Shown piece by piece: positions 8,674-17,581 of a DNA stretch of 64,000 nt (within the stretch, counting starts at the first letter, position 1; each line of letters opens with the position of its first letter). The DNA lies in contig JAUIGN010000025.1 in assembly GCA_030430075.1 (NCBI GenBank), forward strand, positions 41,277 through 105,276, in the 5' to 3' direction. The notes under the pieces were generated by a model. It had not been told where the DNA came from and did not search any database. It was given only the letters and a program-made list of their open reading frames with translations. The stretch comes from a bacterium (lineage in GTDB: Bacteria; Planctomycetota; Planctomycetia; Pirellulales; Pirellulaceae). Both the position numbers and the translations under genes were made by a program.

Positions 8674-8777
8674 TGAATTCTGTCTGGATGATGGAAGAAT
8701 GAGTTGGCAGGTCCTGATGGGGTGCGCAAATCACGAATCGACCCTCGTCAGACGCTACCGTTTGGCGGGCGGGCAAA

Positions 8778-10394
8778 TTACGGTTGGTCCACTCCCGACG
8801 CAAAGTCGCTCGGATTGACCCACCCGGCGGACAGCTTCTCACCCCGCAGGTACCTTTCGTAGAAGTTGCGGGTGCCCGGGTTGGCGTAGGGGATCGCATC
8901 GAAATAGGATCGCTGCCCGAGCGTGCGCGGATCCTGTTGCTCGGTCAGCTCCCTGGTGAGTTGCTGAGCCAGCTCTCGTTTGACCGCCTGAAATGCTTCA
9001 CGCTCGGCGAGATTATTCACGCAATCGGGGTCCTTGGCCACATCGTACAGCTCTTCGGCGGGGCGTTTGCCGAAACAGTATGCCCAGCTCGCGGCTTGAC
9101 CGTTGATCCGTTTCCGTTTGAGGATTTCGGTCTTTGTCGGTCCGCCGTCGCAGTTCAAGTATCCCGTTTCCGGATTGCCGGCCGGCCAGCGCTCGACTTC
9201 AAAATTCCGCAAGTAAAGCATGTCTCCTTTGAAGATGCCGCGGATCGGATAGCCCCAATCATGTGGGCGACCGATATCGTGGCGTTCTTTCCCGACCAGC
9301 ACGTGATCGCGGCGAGGATTGACCTGGCCGGACCGCTTCGCCGCGAAAAGGTCTCGCCAGCTTTGGCCGGGTGTCGAGGCCATGCCTGCGTCGGACCAGG
9401 AGACGCCGGCGACGTCGAGAAAAGTGGGAGCCACGTCGATGAAGCTTACGTAGTCGTCAACCGTCCGCCCGGGGGCTGCGATCCCGGCAGGCCACATGAC
9501 GGCCAGCGGGACGTGATTCGAGTAGTCGTAGGCCTGTCCCTTGCAACGCGGAAACGGCATCCCGTGGTCGGAAGTCGCGACAACCAGTGTCTGCTCCAAT
9601 TGGCCGGCCGCTTCCAGGTGGGCCAGGATACGCTGCAAGTGACGATCGAAGTGCTCGACCTCAAACGCATAGTCCAGCATGTCCTGGCGAATCGTCGCAT
9701 CGTCCGGCCAGAACGCCGGCACATGTTCGATCTGCGAGATCCGTTTGCCGCCCTGCGACGCGCCCACGCCGAACTCGTAGCCCCGGTGCGGTTCTGTGGT
9801 GCCGAACCAGAAGCACCAAGGCTGGTCGGCCGGCGCCTCGTCGAGGAAATCCGCGAAATTCCCGGCATAGTCGTTGCCGGAAATGCCCTTCGCCGATGGT
9901 TTGGTCTTGCGTTTGGAGAACGGCTTGCCGGTCATCGCCCGCGGCTTGCCGGCTGCATCCTTGGCGACGCCCGGTCCCCAGCCCTTCCCCGTGTAACCAA
10001 CATAGTAACCGTGGTCGGCCAGCACGTCGGTGTACGTCTTGAACTCCGGCGGAAAAAAGCAGATGTGGTTGCAGGCGTCTTTGAGTTGCCACGAGTTGCG
10101 GCCGGTCAGGAGACATGACCGTGACGGGGCGCACTTGGCGTTCGGTGTGTACGCGTGCGTGAATAGCAGGCCCTCACGGGCAACCCGATCGAATGCGGGC
10201 GTCTCGACCCACGTGCTGCCGTATGCGCCCGCGTGACCGTACGACCAGTCGTCGGCGATGGCGAAGAGGATGTTCGGAGCCCGGCGCTGCGTCGCTGCCG
10301 GCGCGGCGGGAGTGTCCGCGCCCGACGCCGTCGTGGCCGCCGCCAGGCAGGCCGGCACGACGAGCCAGAACAAGCGAAATGCGGGAGACTTCAT
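8778..10394 (-). CDS. Sulfatase, secreted
   Basis: The product has 538 residues from ATG 10394, chosen because AAGGA lies just upstream and a signal peptide follows at once (MKSPAFRLFWLVVPACLAAATTASGAD). An in-frame start at 10436 would only add a poor leader. The metal site is NILFAIADDWSYGHAGAYG and the formylglycine motif is KCAPSRSCLLTGR, with Cys88 converted to formylglycine by a maturation enzyme. YTGKGWGPG and SDHGMPFPRCKGQAYDYSN are further family blocks. It hydrolyses a sulfate ester, probably on a glycan, in the periplasm or outside. It sits between the HTTM gene and the dioxygenase on the same strand. Confidence 0.95.
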   Translation of the reverse strand: MKSPAFRLFWLVVPACLAAATTASGADTPAAPAATQRRAPNILFAIADDWSYGHAGAYGSTWVETPAFDRVAREGLLFTHAYTPNAKCAPSRSCLLTGRNSWQLKDACNHICFFPPEFKTYTDVLADHGYYVGYTGKGWGPGVAKDAAGKPRAMTGKPFSKRKTKPSAKGISGNDYAGNFADFLDEAPADQPWCFWFGTTEPHRGYEFGVGASQGGKRISQIEHVPAFWPDDATIRQDMLDYAFEVEHFDRHLQRILAHLEAAGQLEQTLVVATSDHGMPFPRCKGQAYDYSNHVPLAVMWPAGIAAPGRTVDDYVSFIDVAPTFLDVAGVSWSDAGMASTPGQSWRDLFAAKRSGQVNPRRDHVLVGKERHDIGRPHDWGYPIRGIFKGDMLYLRNFEVERWPAGNPETGYLNCDGGPTKTEILKRKRINGQAASWAYCFGKRPAEELYDVAKDPDCVNNLAEREAFQAVKRELAQQLTRELTEQQDPRTLGQRSYFDAIPYANPGTRNFYERYLRGEKLSAGWVNPSDFASGVDQP

Positions 10395-10540
10395 TCGTGA
10401 TTCCTTATCATGTGCCTGGCAAACCAAGCGACCCATTCACACCACCGCCGGATCTGCGGTCATTTTACTTGTCGATAGCGCGCATCGCTACGAGGTGTGG
10501 AAGCCGGCGGTACCGCGGCGCGCCGCTGCAGGGCGGAGAG

Positions 10541-12154
10541 TCAATCGTAATACAACGGCTGGTACGTGTAGAGCGCGCGGTCTTCGAGCGGCGGGATCGG
10601 TTTGCCCGGGGGCGGCGTCGCTTCGATCCGGTGGATCAGTTCGATCAGGACCACCTCGCGGGTCTCGTCCCCGCCGGCCTGTTCGGCATTCCAGCGTCGC
10701 CCCAGCCACTCGCAGAAGTTCAGCCGCCGCAAGGCATAGGCATCGGTGGTCAGGTTGTCGAGGTACTTCCGCCAGCGCTGCGACACGTAGGTGTCGCTGA
10801 CCAACCGCGGTTTGTCCCAGGGAAGAGGCGCATCGGGTTGCCAGAGGTTGACCACGGTGCCGTCGCGCAAAGTCCCCTGCATGATCAACCAACCGTCTTC
10901 CGTACGAGGAATCGGTGAGAACATGCCCCAGTTTTGATCCAGCCCCAGCACGCGTGCGACGCCGTTGGCGGAGAGGGGCAGGATCCGCTGCTCCCAGTAC
11001 GCCACGTCGCGTTCGCGCACATTCCACAACACGACGTAGGCCAGCAGTCCCAGCACGAGGCCGTTCACCAGCCAGGCGCGCAGGCCCCGGTTTCGCCAAC
11101 GCACCGTCTCCGCTCGGGCCAGCCACATCGACCGCCCGTCCCGAGCCGCTTGCCGACCGCTGAGGGCCGCCAGCTGCAGGCGCCGCACCAGCCGGAGGCG
11201 ACTGCAGCGGCGTATCCGCGGCGTGAGCCAGTCCCAGAATTCGGCTGGCAGAAAGAGCGTCCAGCCGACGATGCAGATGATCGGAAAAAGGCCGATGGTC
11301 AGCGTAGCGCCCAGGCCCATATGCAGCAGCCAGAATGCGCCGATCATGGCCAGTCGAATCCGGGCCGTCCAGAACGGCAGGAACAGGACCAGGGGCCCAA
11401 CAAGCTCCAGCCAGAAGGTGCCGGCGGTGAGCACCATCATCAAGGTGGGAAACTCGCGAAGCCACAACCCGAGCGGCGCGACGAAGGCATCGCAGTTGAG
11501 CGCGTAGTAGACCCCGGAGAATTCGGTGTGCCAGACCGGATCCATCTTCGCGATCGCCGAATAGAAGTACATGATCGCGAGTTGCAGCAGGAGCGCCGCG
11601 GACGCTCCGCTCAGCACCCGCCGCGGAAGTCGATCCGCCGGACGATGCACCAGGCGGTCGAGACTCCACACGCCGCCCAGCGGCAAGAAGAGCGACCACA
11701 GCAGCAGGCACCGCAGCAGCACGTCGCCGCTGTTGAGGATGTCCGGATTGCGCGAATCCAGTGAGAGCAGCAAGACCCAACTGACGGCCGCCGCCAACCG
11801 CGTGCGATAACCGCAGAGCAGCCAGAGGGCGAACCATGCCGCGACCAGGATCAGCAGCAACTGGGCCCAATACTGGCCGCTGGCCATGTGCAGGGACCAG
11901 ACGAAGTCGAAACCAAACCGGCTTCCCAGCTCGTTGTAGGCGATCAGGACGGACCGAGGGAGGACACCGGCGTCGGTGAAGAAGGGGCCGATCTCCCGAT
12001 TTCGGTACCACAGGTCGAGCAGCAAGATGCCGGCGACACCGATACGAAAGGTCGCCAGGGAACGGGGGTCGATGCCAAACATCGATTGCATGGCGCCCCG
12101 CAGCCGCATGCCGAGCGTGCGGTGGGCGAGCGAGCGATGGGAGATTCCATTCAT
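10541..12154 (-). CDS. HTTM-domain multipass membrane protein
   Basis: The product has 537 residues. Start ATG 12154 has GGAGAA 7 nt upstream; a TTG at 12178 is less likely. It has many hydrophobic segments: GVAGILLLDLWYR, QLLLILVAAWFALWLLCG, LLRCLLLWSLFLPLGG, LMMVLTAGTFWLELVGPLVLFLPF and LGLLAYVVLWNV. The block DPRSLATFRIGVAGILLLDL..R..EIGPFFTDAGVLPR is characteristic of the HTTM domain, shared with vitamin K-dependent gamma-carboxylase. The C-terminal soluble half (NWGMFSPIPRTEDGWLIMQGTL) is common in bacterial members. Function in bacteria is not established. It lies between the PhoD-like and sulfatase genes, all on the minus strand. Confidence 0.85.
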   Translation of the reverse strand: MNGISHRSLAHRTLGMRLRGAMQSMFGIDPRSLATFRIGVAGILLLDLWYRNREIGPFFTDAGVLPRSVLIAYNELGSRFGFDFVWSLHMASGQYWAQLLLILVAAWFALWLLCGYRTRLAAAVSWVLLLSLDSRNPDILNSGDVLLRCLLLWSLFLPLGGVWSLDRLVHRPADRLPRRVLSGASAALLLQLAIMYFYSAIAKMDPVWHTEFSGVYYALNCDAFVAPLGLWLREFPTLMMVLTAGTFWLELVGPLVLFLPFWTARIRLAMIGAFWLLHMGLGATLTIGLFPIICIVGWTLFLPAEFWDWLTPRIRRCSRLRLVRRLQLAALSGRQAARDGRSMWLARAETVRWRNRGLRAWLVNGLVLGLLAYVVLWNVRERDVAYWEQRILPLSANGVARVLGLDQNWGMFSPIPRTEDGWLIMQGTLRDGTVVNLWQPDAPLPWDKPRLVSDTYVSQRWRKYLDNLTTDAYALRRLNFCEWLGRRWNAEQAGGDETREVVLIELIHRIEATPPPGKPIPPLEDRALYTYQPLYYD

Positions 12155-12340
12155 GGGCGAGTTCTCCGGTCCCTGCAAGTATAGGTCGCTTTTTCCTCGC
12201 TGCTACGGAAGGGGAAGTCAACAAGTCCCACAAGTTCGTTGCCGCCGCCAGCCAGTGGATTGACGAAACGCACCGTTCGGCTCGCCGGCCACGTGCAAGC
12301 CATTCGGCAAGTCGCATCTCGACGGCCCTGAACCGCCGTT

Positions 12341-13786
12341 CTACCTGGGCACAGGCACCCCATCACGGGGCGATTTGACCATCTGATAAAGACGCGTGCC
12401 CAGCTCGTCGAAAAATTCGAAGCCAATGCCACCGCTACAGTGGACCGTCACCTTGAGAAAACCACCTGAGGCCGCGGTTTGAGAATGAAGTTGCGTGATG
12501 GTTGCGTCGGGGTCGGTTGATTTCGGGTCGCCCGGGTCCCGGCCAAGACGCGCGTTGGCATCAACCAGCGCACCGCTGGAGAATTCCTCGATTCCCGTGG
12601 GATCCACCGAGTGATACTGCCAGTGCCGGTCGCCGCAAATCACGTGGAATCCCTGCTTGTCGAGCTCCTGCTGTTTGATCCATTCAAAGAACGCGCGTCC
12701 CTCGTGACGAAAGCCCCGGTGGTTGGTGTGATTGTCGATCTTGTAGGCGTCGTCCGGCCCGACCATCGGCGTCGGTGAGATCAGCAGCTTCCAGGTGGCG
12801 TCGCTGGCCAGCAGCGTTCGTTTTAGCCAGGCGATCTGCTCGGCTCCCCACAGCGTCTTATCGGGCCCGTCGGGCATCCTGTTCGGGCTACGATAGTCAC
12901 GGCCTTCGACCAGCCAGATCTGCAGATGGCGGTTGACGCGATGGGTCCGATACGTCGTTGCCAGTGGATCCTGGGGATCAACGACCGGCACTTGTTCGCG
13001 AAAGGTCCGAATCCCCAGGTCACTCAACGGCGGACGTTTGCCCTCACAGTCGCAATCATTGAAGCGGTGGTCGTGATCGTCTTTTTCCCAATACGTGGGA
13101 ACGTGACGAAAGAGCTCGACGAACCGGGGCTGAACGAACTGCTCGTGCCACTTTCTCCGCAAGTCTTTGAGCTCGGTGGCTTCCCGGTCGTCGTGACTGT
13201 CGTAATAGACGTTGTCGCCCGTTCCGACGAAGAAGTCCGGCTTCATTTTCAGCATCGTCGCCAACGCCGGATAGCCGAGCGGTTTATCCTTACCTCGATA
13301 GGCCCCGACTCCCGTTCGCTTCCCCTTCTTCACCTTGCCGTAGTGGAACGACATATAGTTCATTCCGGTCACGACAACGAAGCTGACCTCTCGCGTGCCT
13401 TCACGTCCCTGGAGCGTGCGGAAGGAACAGGCATTCCCCTTCTTGACCGAGTCGCGATCCGCACCATACACCAGCCGGTAGTAGTATCGGGTAGCCGGCT
13501 TGAGGCGGTCCACCTTGACTTTGATCAGGAAATCATTGTCCGGCTCGGCCCGCAGCCAATCGGTGGGACGGGCCGAGCGAAAGTCGCTGTGCTCGGATAA
13601 CTCGAAGCGACCGACCCCGGCCACTCCTGCGACGTCGCCATCTGTCAAGCTTTCCACGGACGTGAGCCGCGATTGAAGAATGACGCTCGTTTGCGTGACC
13701 TCGCCGGCCATCTCTCCTTGCGCATGAAAGACCTGCGGCTCGGCCGTCAGAAGCAACGCCGACAACAACAAAGAAAATCCGCTCAT
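12341..13786 (-). CDS. PhoD-like alkaline phosphatase/phosphodiesterase, secreted
   Basis: The product has 481 residues, starting at ATG 13786 behind GAGGA. It has a short signal peptide (MSGFSLLLSALLLTAEP). A fibronectin-like N-terminal region (GEMAGEVTQTSVILQSRL, then TRYYYRLVYG) is usual in PhoD proteins. The metallophosphatase core includes GTGDNVYYD, YWEKDDHDHRFND and VICGDRHWQYH, matching the Asp/His metal-binding blocks that hold Fe3+/Ca2+ in PhoD. It probably releases phosphate from phosphodiesters or monoesters outside the cytoplasm. It is the first gene of the four-gene minus-strand run and is divergent from the esterase-sulfatase gene. Confidence 0.88.
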   Translation of the reverse strand: MSGFSLLLSALLLTAEPQVFHAQGEMAGEVTQTSVILQSRLTSVESLTDGDVAGVAGVGRFELSEHSDFRSARPTDWLRAEPDNDFLIKVKVDRLKPATRYYYRLVYGADRDSVKKGNACSFRTLQGREGTREVSFVVVTGMNYMSFHYGKVKKGKRTGVGAYRGKDKPLGYPALATMLKMKPDFFVGTGDNVYYDSHDDREATELKDLRRKWHEQFVQPRFVELFRHVPTYWEKDDHDHRFNDCDCEGKRPPLSDLGIRTFREQVPVVDPQDPLATTYRTHRVNRHLQIWLVEGRDYRSPNRMPDGPDKTLWGAEQIAWLKRTLLASDATWKLLISPTPMVGPDDAYKIDNHTNHRGFRHEGRAFFEWIKQQELDKQGFHVICGDRHWQYHSVDPTGIEEFSSGALVDANARLGRDPGDPKSTDPDATITQLHSQTAASGGFLKVTVHCSGGIGFEFFDELGTRLYQMVKSPRDGVPVPR

Positions 13787-13833
13787 TGGTAGTCCTCGCG
13801 AGCAATCGTGTGGGTACGTTTGCTAGATTTTAA

Positions 13834-13873
13834 CGAGGCAGAGCCTCGAACCAATAGCGAGCCAACGCTCGCG
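13834..13873 (+). repeat. Double-hairpin dispersed repeat, copy 1
   Basis: GAGGC-AGA-GCCTC is followed by ACCAATA and then GCGAG..CGCTCGC, so two small stem-loops lie next to each other. The copy at 38445-38485 shares the same order and linker. It lies in the divergent gap before the esterase-sulfatase gene. Confidence 0.7.
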
Positions 13874-13991
13874 ACACGTTTCCCCTTGCCTGCAGTGCGA
13901 CGCGGCCCTTTCGCTGCGAAGTTGCTCTTGAATCGTCCAACCTGTACGACTCAATTGATGTGTTTGGGACTGCAAATCAAATTGACCCCCG

Positions 13992-16900
13992 GTGGACCGC
14001 ATGAATTCCTGCCTGAAGACAACCATCACCGCCATCGCCTTGTTCGTGCCGCTTGCCTGCCAAGCCCAAGCCGTCTCCGAGTACCGCGTGCTGCCGGCCG
14101 AGTTCAATGCGGACAAGGCAAACCAGATGATGCGAGCCTACCAGCGGAAGCAAGTTCATGCTGCGCTGGACGCGCGGTTGGAGGAGTTCGAGGCGGCGTT
14201 GGAGTCTCCCGCGGCCGTCGAGGCGTATCAGCGAAAGCGGCGAGCGTACCTGGGAAGCGTGTTCGGTCCGCTGCCCCAGCGGAGTCCGTTGAACGCACAG
14301 GTTACAAGGCGAGTGCAGCGAGACGGGTACTCGATCGAACATGTGTTGTTCGAGAGTTTGCCGGGGTTTCACGTCACCGCGAATCTCTATCGGCCGCCCG
14401 GCGATGGTCCGTTTCCGGGCGTGCTGTTGCCGTGCGGACACTCGGCCAACGGCAAGGCATACTCGAGTTACCAAAAGGCCAGCATCCTGCTCGCCCGGCA
14501 TGGCTTTGTCGTGCTCTGCTTCGATCCGCTTGGACAGGGTGAACGTCGGCAGTTGATCGGTGATACGCCGCACAAGATCAGCCGACCACGGAGCGAACAC
14601 AATCCGTTGGGCGTCGCCCCGATCCTGCTCGGCCGGTCGCTGGCCGCGATGATGGTTTGGGACGGTATGCGAGCGATGGATTACCTCTGCAGCCGGTCCG
14701 AGGTTGATCCAACGCGAATCGGCTGCACGGGGAACTCCGGCGGTGGGAACCTGACCAGCTACTTGATGGCGTTCGACGAGCGGATCGTGGCTGCCGCGCC
14801 GGGTTGCTTCATTACCACGCATCGGCGCAAAAACGAGTTCCCAGGGCCGGGCGACGCCGAACAGAATCTGCACGCCCAGATTCGCGAAGGTTTCGACCAT
14901 CCGGACTTTGTTTTGGCGCGAGCACCCAAGCCGACGCTGATCCTGGCTGCCACTCATGATTATGTCCCGATCGACGGTGCATGGGACGCGTTCCGGCAGG
15001 CAAAGCGCGCGTATACCGTGCTCGGCTACCCAGAGCGGATCGAGTTGCTGGAGACGAATAACAAGCACGGGTTCAGCAAACGAATGCGCGAGGGCGCTGT
15101 GCGTTTCATGGCGCGTTGGCTCCAAGAGCGGCATGTGGAGGTTTTTGAAGATGAGGATGTGCCGATCCTCAGCGACGAGCAATTGCAGGTGACGCCGCAT
15201 GGCCAGGTTCGCTGGTTGCCGGGGGCGAAGTCGGTATTCGATGTGTATGCCGAATCCGAGCAAGCCCTGGCCGCGAGACGCCCGCCCCTGAATGCGAAAC
15301 TGGTCCGCCAGACAACGGGGATTCGCCCACTCGCGAAACTGCCGGAACCGCAGGTGGAAATCATCCGCAGCGAGGAAAGCAAGGCGTCCACCGAGACCAC
15401 CGTCGGCGAAACAGCTGCGGACGCTTCCGCATCGCCAAGGAAGCTGGTTTTTCGCCCCGAGCCGGGGATTGTCCTGCCCGCCCTGCATTGGCCGGGTGGG
15501 GAGCGGCAGCCGATCGTGATCGCTCCGAGTGACGGGATCGCTTCCGCAGTCGAGCAGGCGCGGCGCTTGCACGCGGAGGGGCATCCGGTCCTGATTGTCG
15601 AGGTGAGGGATTCCGGCGAAACACGCACCATCAATTGGCGCTTTCCCGGAGCGGATTCGTTCATCGGCCAGATGCTGGGACGCAGTTGGCTGGCGATGCG
15701 GGCGGAAGACCTCTTGGTCACCGCCCGCTGGCTGGCCGAATCTTCAGCCGGAAAACAGGCGGCCCTTCACGCCGTTGGCGAGACCGCGCCGGCAGCCTTG
15801 CACGCGGGATACCTGGAACCGGATCTGATCGCAGGCGTGCAGACGACCAACGGTCTCACGTCCTGGCGGGAGTTGATGACCAGCCGCGATGCGTATACGC
15901 ACATCCATCAGGCGGTCTTTGGCGCGCTGCGCTCCTATGATCTTCCCGATCTTCGCAGGCAAGGGGCGAAGACGCAGGCACGCCTGGAACGCCCGAACAT
16001 TCTCCTGATCTTGTGCGACGATCTGGGCTATTCCGACCTCGGCTGCTACGGCGGCGAGATTCAGACCTCGCATCTGGACCAGCTTGCGGCGGACGGGATG
16101 CGGTTTACTCAGTTCTACAACTGTGCGGTCTGCGTCACGACCCGGTCGGCGTTGCTGACGGGCCTGTACCCGCGGCAGGCAAAGCGACCTCGACTGCGAA
16201 CGGATATGGTGACGCTGGGTGAAGTGATGCGGCGCGCCGGTTATGCAACCTCGCTGACGGGGAAGTGGCATCTGGGCAGTCAGGCGCCGTTGCGGCCGAT
16301 CGACCGGGGCTTTGACGAGTATTACGGGGTGCTCGACGGTTGCTGCAACTTCTTCAATCCGGCGAAGCAAGATCCCGTCTTCTACAACGGCGGGCGATTC
16401 CGGGCATTCGCCCATAACGACCAACGGATTACCGAGTTCCCGCCTGGCTATTACACGACCGACGCGTTCTCGGATCACGCCGTCGAGACGATTCAACGCT
16501 TTGCCAAGGGGCCCGCGCCTTTCTTCGTTCACCTCTGCTATACGGCGCCGCATTTTCCACTGCACGCGTTTGCCGAAGACATCCAGCGATACCGAGGGAA
16601 GTATTCGGACGGTTACCTCGCGATGCGCGAGCGGCGGCATGCCCGCCAGGCCGAGTTGGGACTTTTCGCGTCGTTGCCGCAGTTGTCAGCCGCAGAAAAC
16701 AAGAAAGGCGACTACCGCTACGACTACGACGTGCCGAATTGGGGCAAGCTTGCGGCGGCCGAACGGCAACGTGAGGAAGCCCGCATGGAGACGTACGCGG
16801 CAATGGTGGAACGAATGGACCGCGGTATTGGACGCGTCCTCGCAGCACTCGATGACGCGGGCGTCGCGGATAATACGGTCGTGATGTTCCTCTCGGATAA

Positions 16901-17489
16901 TGGCGGGTGTGCCTCATGGCCAAGCGGAAAAGTCGGTCAGGAAGAGGCATTCATCGAATACAATCAGGACATCCCGGTCGGCGACGGGCGCGGCTACGAG
17001 TTTGTCGGCAAGGGCTGGGGCTGGGCTCAGAACGCTCCCTTCCGTCAGTTCAAGACCTGGTGTTACGAAGGGGGAATCGCCACACCGATGATCGTCCGCT
17101 GGCCGGGGAATGTCGAGCGCGGCTCCATCACGCACCAGGTGGGCCACATTATCGACTTCATGCCGACACTGCTCGAGCTGGCGGGGAGCGACTATCCTTT
17201 TGAATTCGATGGCAAGAAACTCCTGGCGTTGGAAGGCAAGAGTTTGCTGCCCGTCCTTCGCGGTCAACGACGTGGCGGTCACGAATCGTTGAGCTGGGAA
17301 TTGTTCGGAAACCGGGCAATCCGGCAAGGCGATTGGAAGCTCGTCTGGGGCGCGAGCGAGAAGCGGTGGGAGCTGTACGACTTGGAGGCCGATCGCAGTG
17401 AAACGAACAATCTGGCTCCCGTGTTTCCCGACCGCGTGGCCGCCATGGCGAGCGATTGGGAAGCGTGGCGAGAGAGGGTCGAAAAATGA
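13992..17489 (+). CDS. Esterase-sulfatase fusion protein, secreted, 1165 aa
   Basis: One uninterrupted frame begins with a signal peptide (MDRMNSCLKTTITAIALFVPLACQAQA). Residues about 30-390 are an alpha/beta hydrolase of the acetyl-xylan-esterase-like type: DPLGQGER, nucleophile Ser249 in GCTGNSGGGN, acid in ATHDYVP and His in NNKHGFSK. Residues about 420-655 resemble the second, degenerate hydrolase half seen in long planctomycete esterases. Residues about 665-1165 are a complete sulfatase: RPNILLILCDDLGYSDLGCYGG, formylglycine motif CVTTR with Cys714, and SLTGKWHLG. One enzyme could thus remove an acyl group and a sulfate from the same polysaccharide. I saw no stop or frameshift at the junction, so it is a true fusion in this sequence. 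Another sulfatase follows 92 bp downstream. Confidence 0.92.
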   Translation: MDRMNSCLKTTITAIALFVPLACQAQAVSEYRVLPAEFNADKANQMMRAYQRKQVHAALDARLEEFEAALESPAAVEAYQRKRRAYLGSVFGPLPQRSPLNAQVTRRVQRDGYSIEHVLFESLPGFHVTANLYRPPGDGPFPGVLLPCGHSANGKAYSSYQKASILLARHGFVVLCFDPLGQGERRQLIGDTPHKISRPRSEHNPLGVAPILLGRSLAAMMVWDGMRAMDYLCSRSEVDPTRIGCTGNSGGGNLTSYLMAFDERIVAAAPGCFITTHRRKNEFPGPGDAEQNLHAQIREGFDHPDFVLARAPKPTLILAATHDYVPIDGAWDAFRQAKRAYTVLGYPERIELLETNNKHGFSKRMREGAVRFMARWLQERHVEVFEDEDVPILSDEQLQVTPHGQVRWLPGAKSVFDVYAESEQALAARRPPLNAKLVRQTTGIRPLAKLPEPQVEIIRSEESKASTETTVGETAADASASPRKLVFRPEPGIVLPALHWPGGERQPIVIAPSDGIASAVEQARRLHAEGHPVLIVEVRDSGETRTINWRFPGADSFIGQMLGRSWLAMRAEDLLVTARWLAESSAGKQAALHAVGETAPAALHAGYLEPDLIAGVQTTNGLTSWRELMTSRDAYTHIHQAVFGALRSYDLPDLRRQGAKTQARLERPNILLILCDDLGYSDLGCYGGEIQTSHLDQLAADGMRFTQFYNCAVCVTTRSALLTGLYPRQAKRPRLRTDMVTLGEVMRRAGYATSLTGKWHLGSQAPLRPIDRGFDEYYGVLDGCCNFFNPAKQDPVFYNGGRFRAFAHNDQRITEFPPGYYTTDAFSDHAVETIQRFAKGPAPFFVHLCYTAPHFPLHAFAEDIQRYRGKYSDGYLAMRERRHARQAELGLFASLPQLSAAENKKGDYRYDYDVPNWGKLAAAERQREEARMETYAAMVERMDRGIGRVLAALDDAGVADNTVVMFLSDNGGCASWPSGKVGQEEAFIEYNQDIPVGDGRGYEFVGKGWGWAQNAPFRQFKTWCYEGGIATPMIVRWPGNVERGSITHQVGHIIDFMPTLLELAGSDYPFEFDGKKLLALEGKSLLPVLRGQRRGGHESLSWELFGNRAIRQGDWKLVWGASEKRWELYDLEADRSETNNLAPVFPDRVAAMASDWEAWRERVEK

Positions 17490-17581
17490 TGGCAGCCGAC
17501 GTGTCGAGGCTGCCGAGAGTTGCTCCGTCGATCATGATCAACGAGGGCGATGTTCGCGAGATCTGAAAGCGAGGATTCATC

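Noticed and set aside
7684..13786. Minus-strand run of dioxygenase, sulfatase, HTTM and PhoD-like genes as one operon for a sulfonate pathway
   Set aside because: Gaps of 104-186 bp and unrelated domain types make a single pathway doubtful; no transporter or regulator supports it.
13977..15584. Minus-strand frame of 535 codons opposite the esterase part
   Set aside because: Antisense to a well-supported hydrolase domain; a product of high GC third positions.
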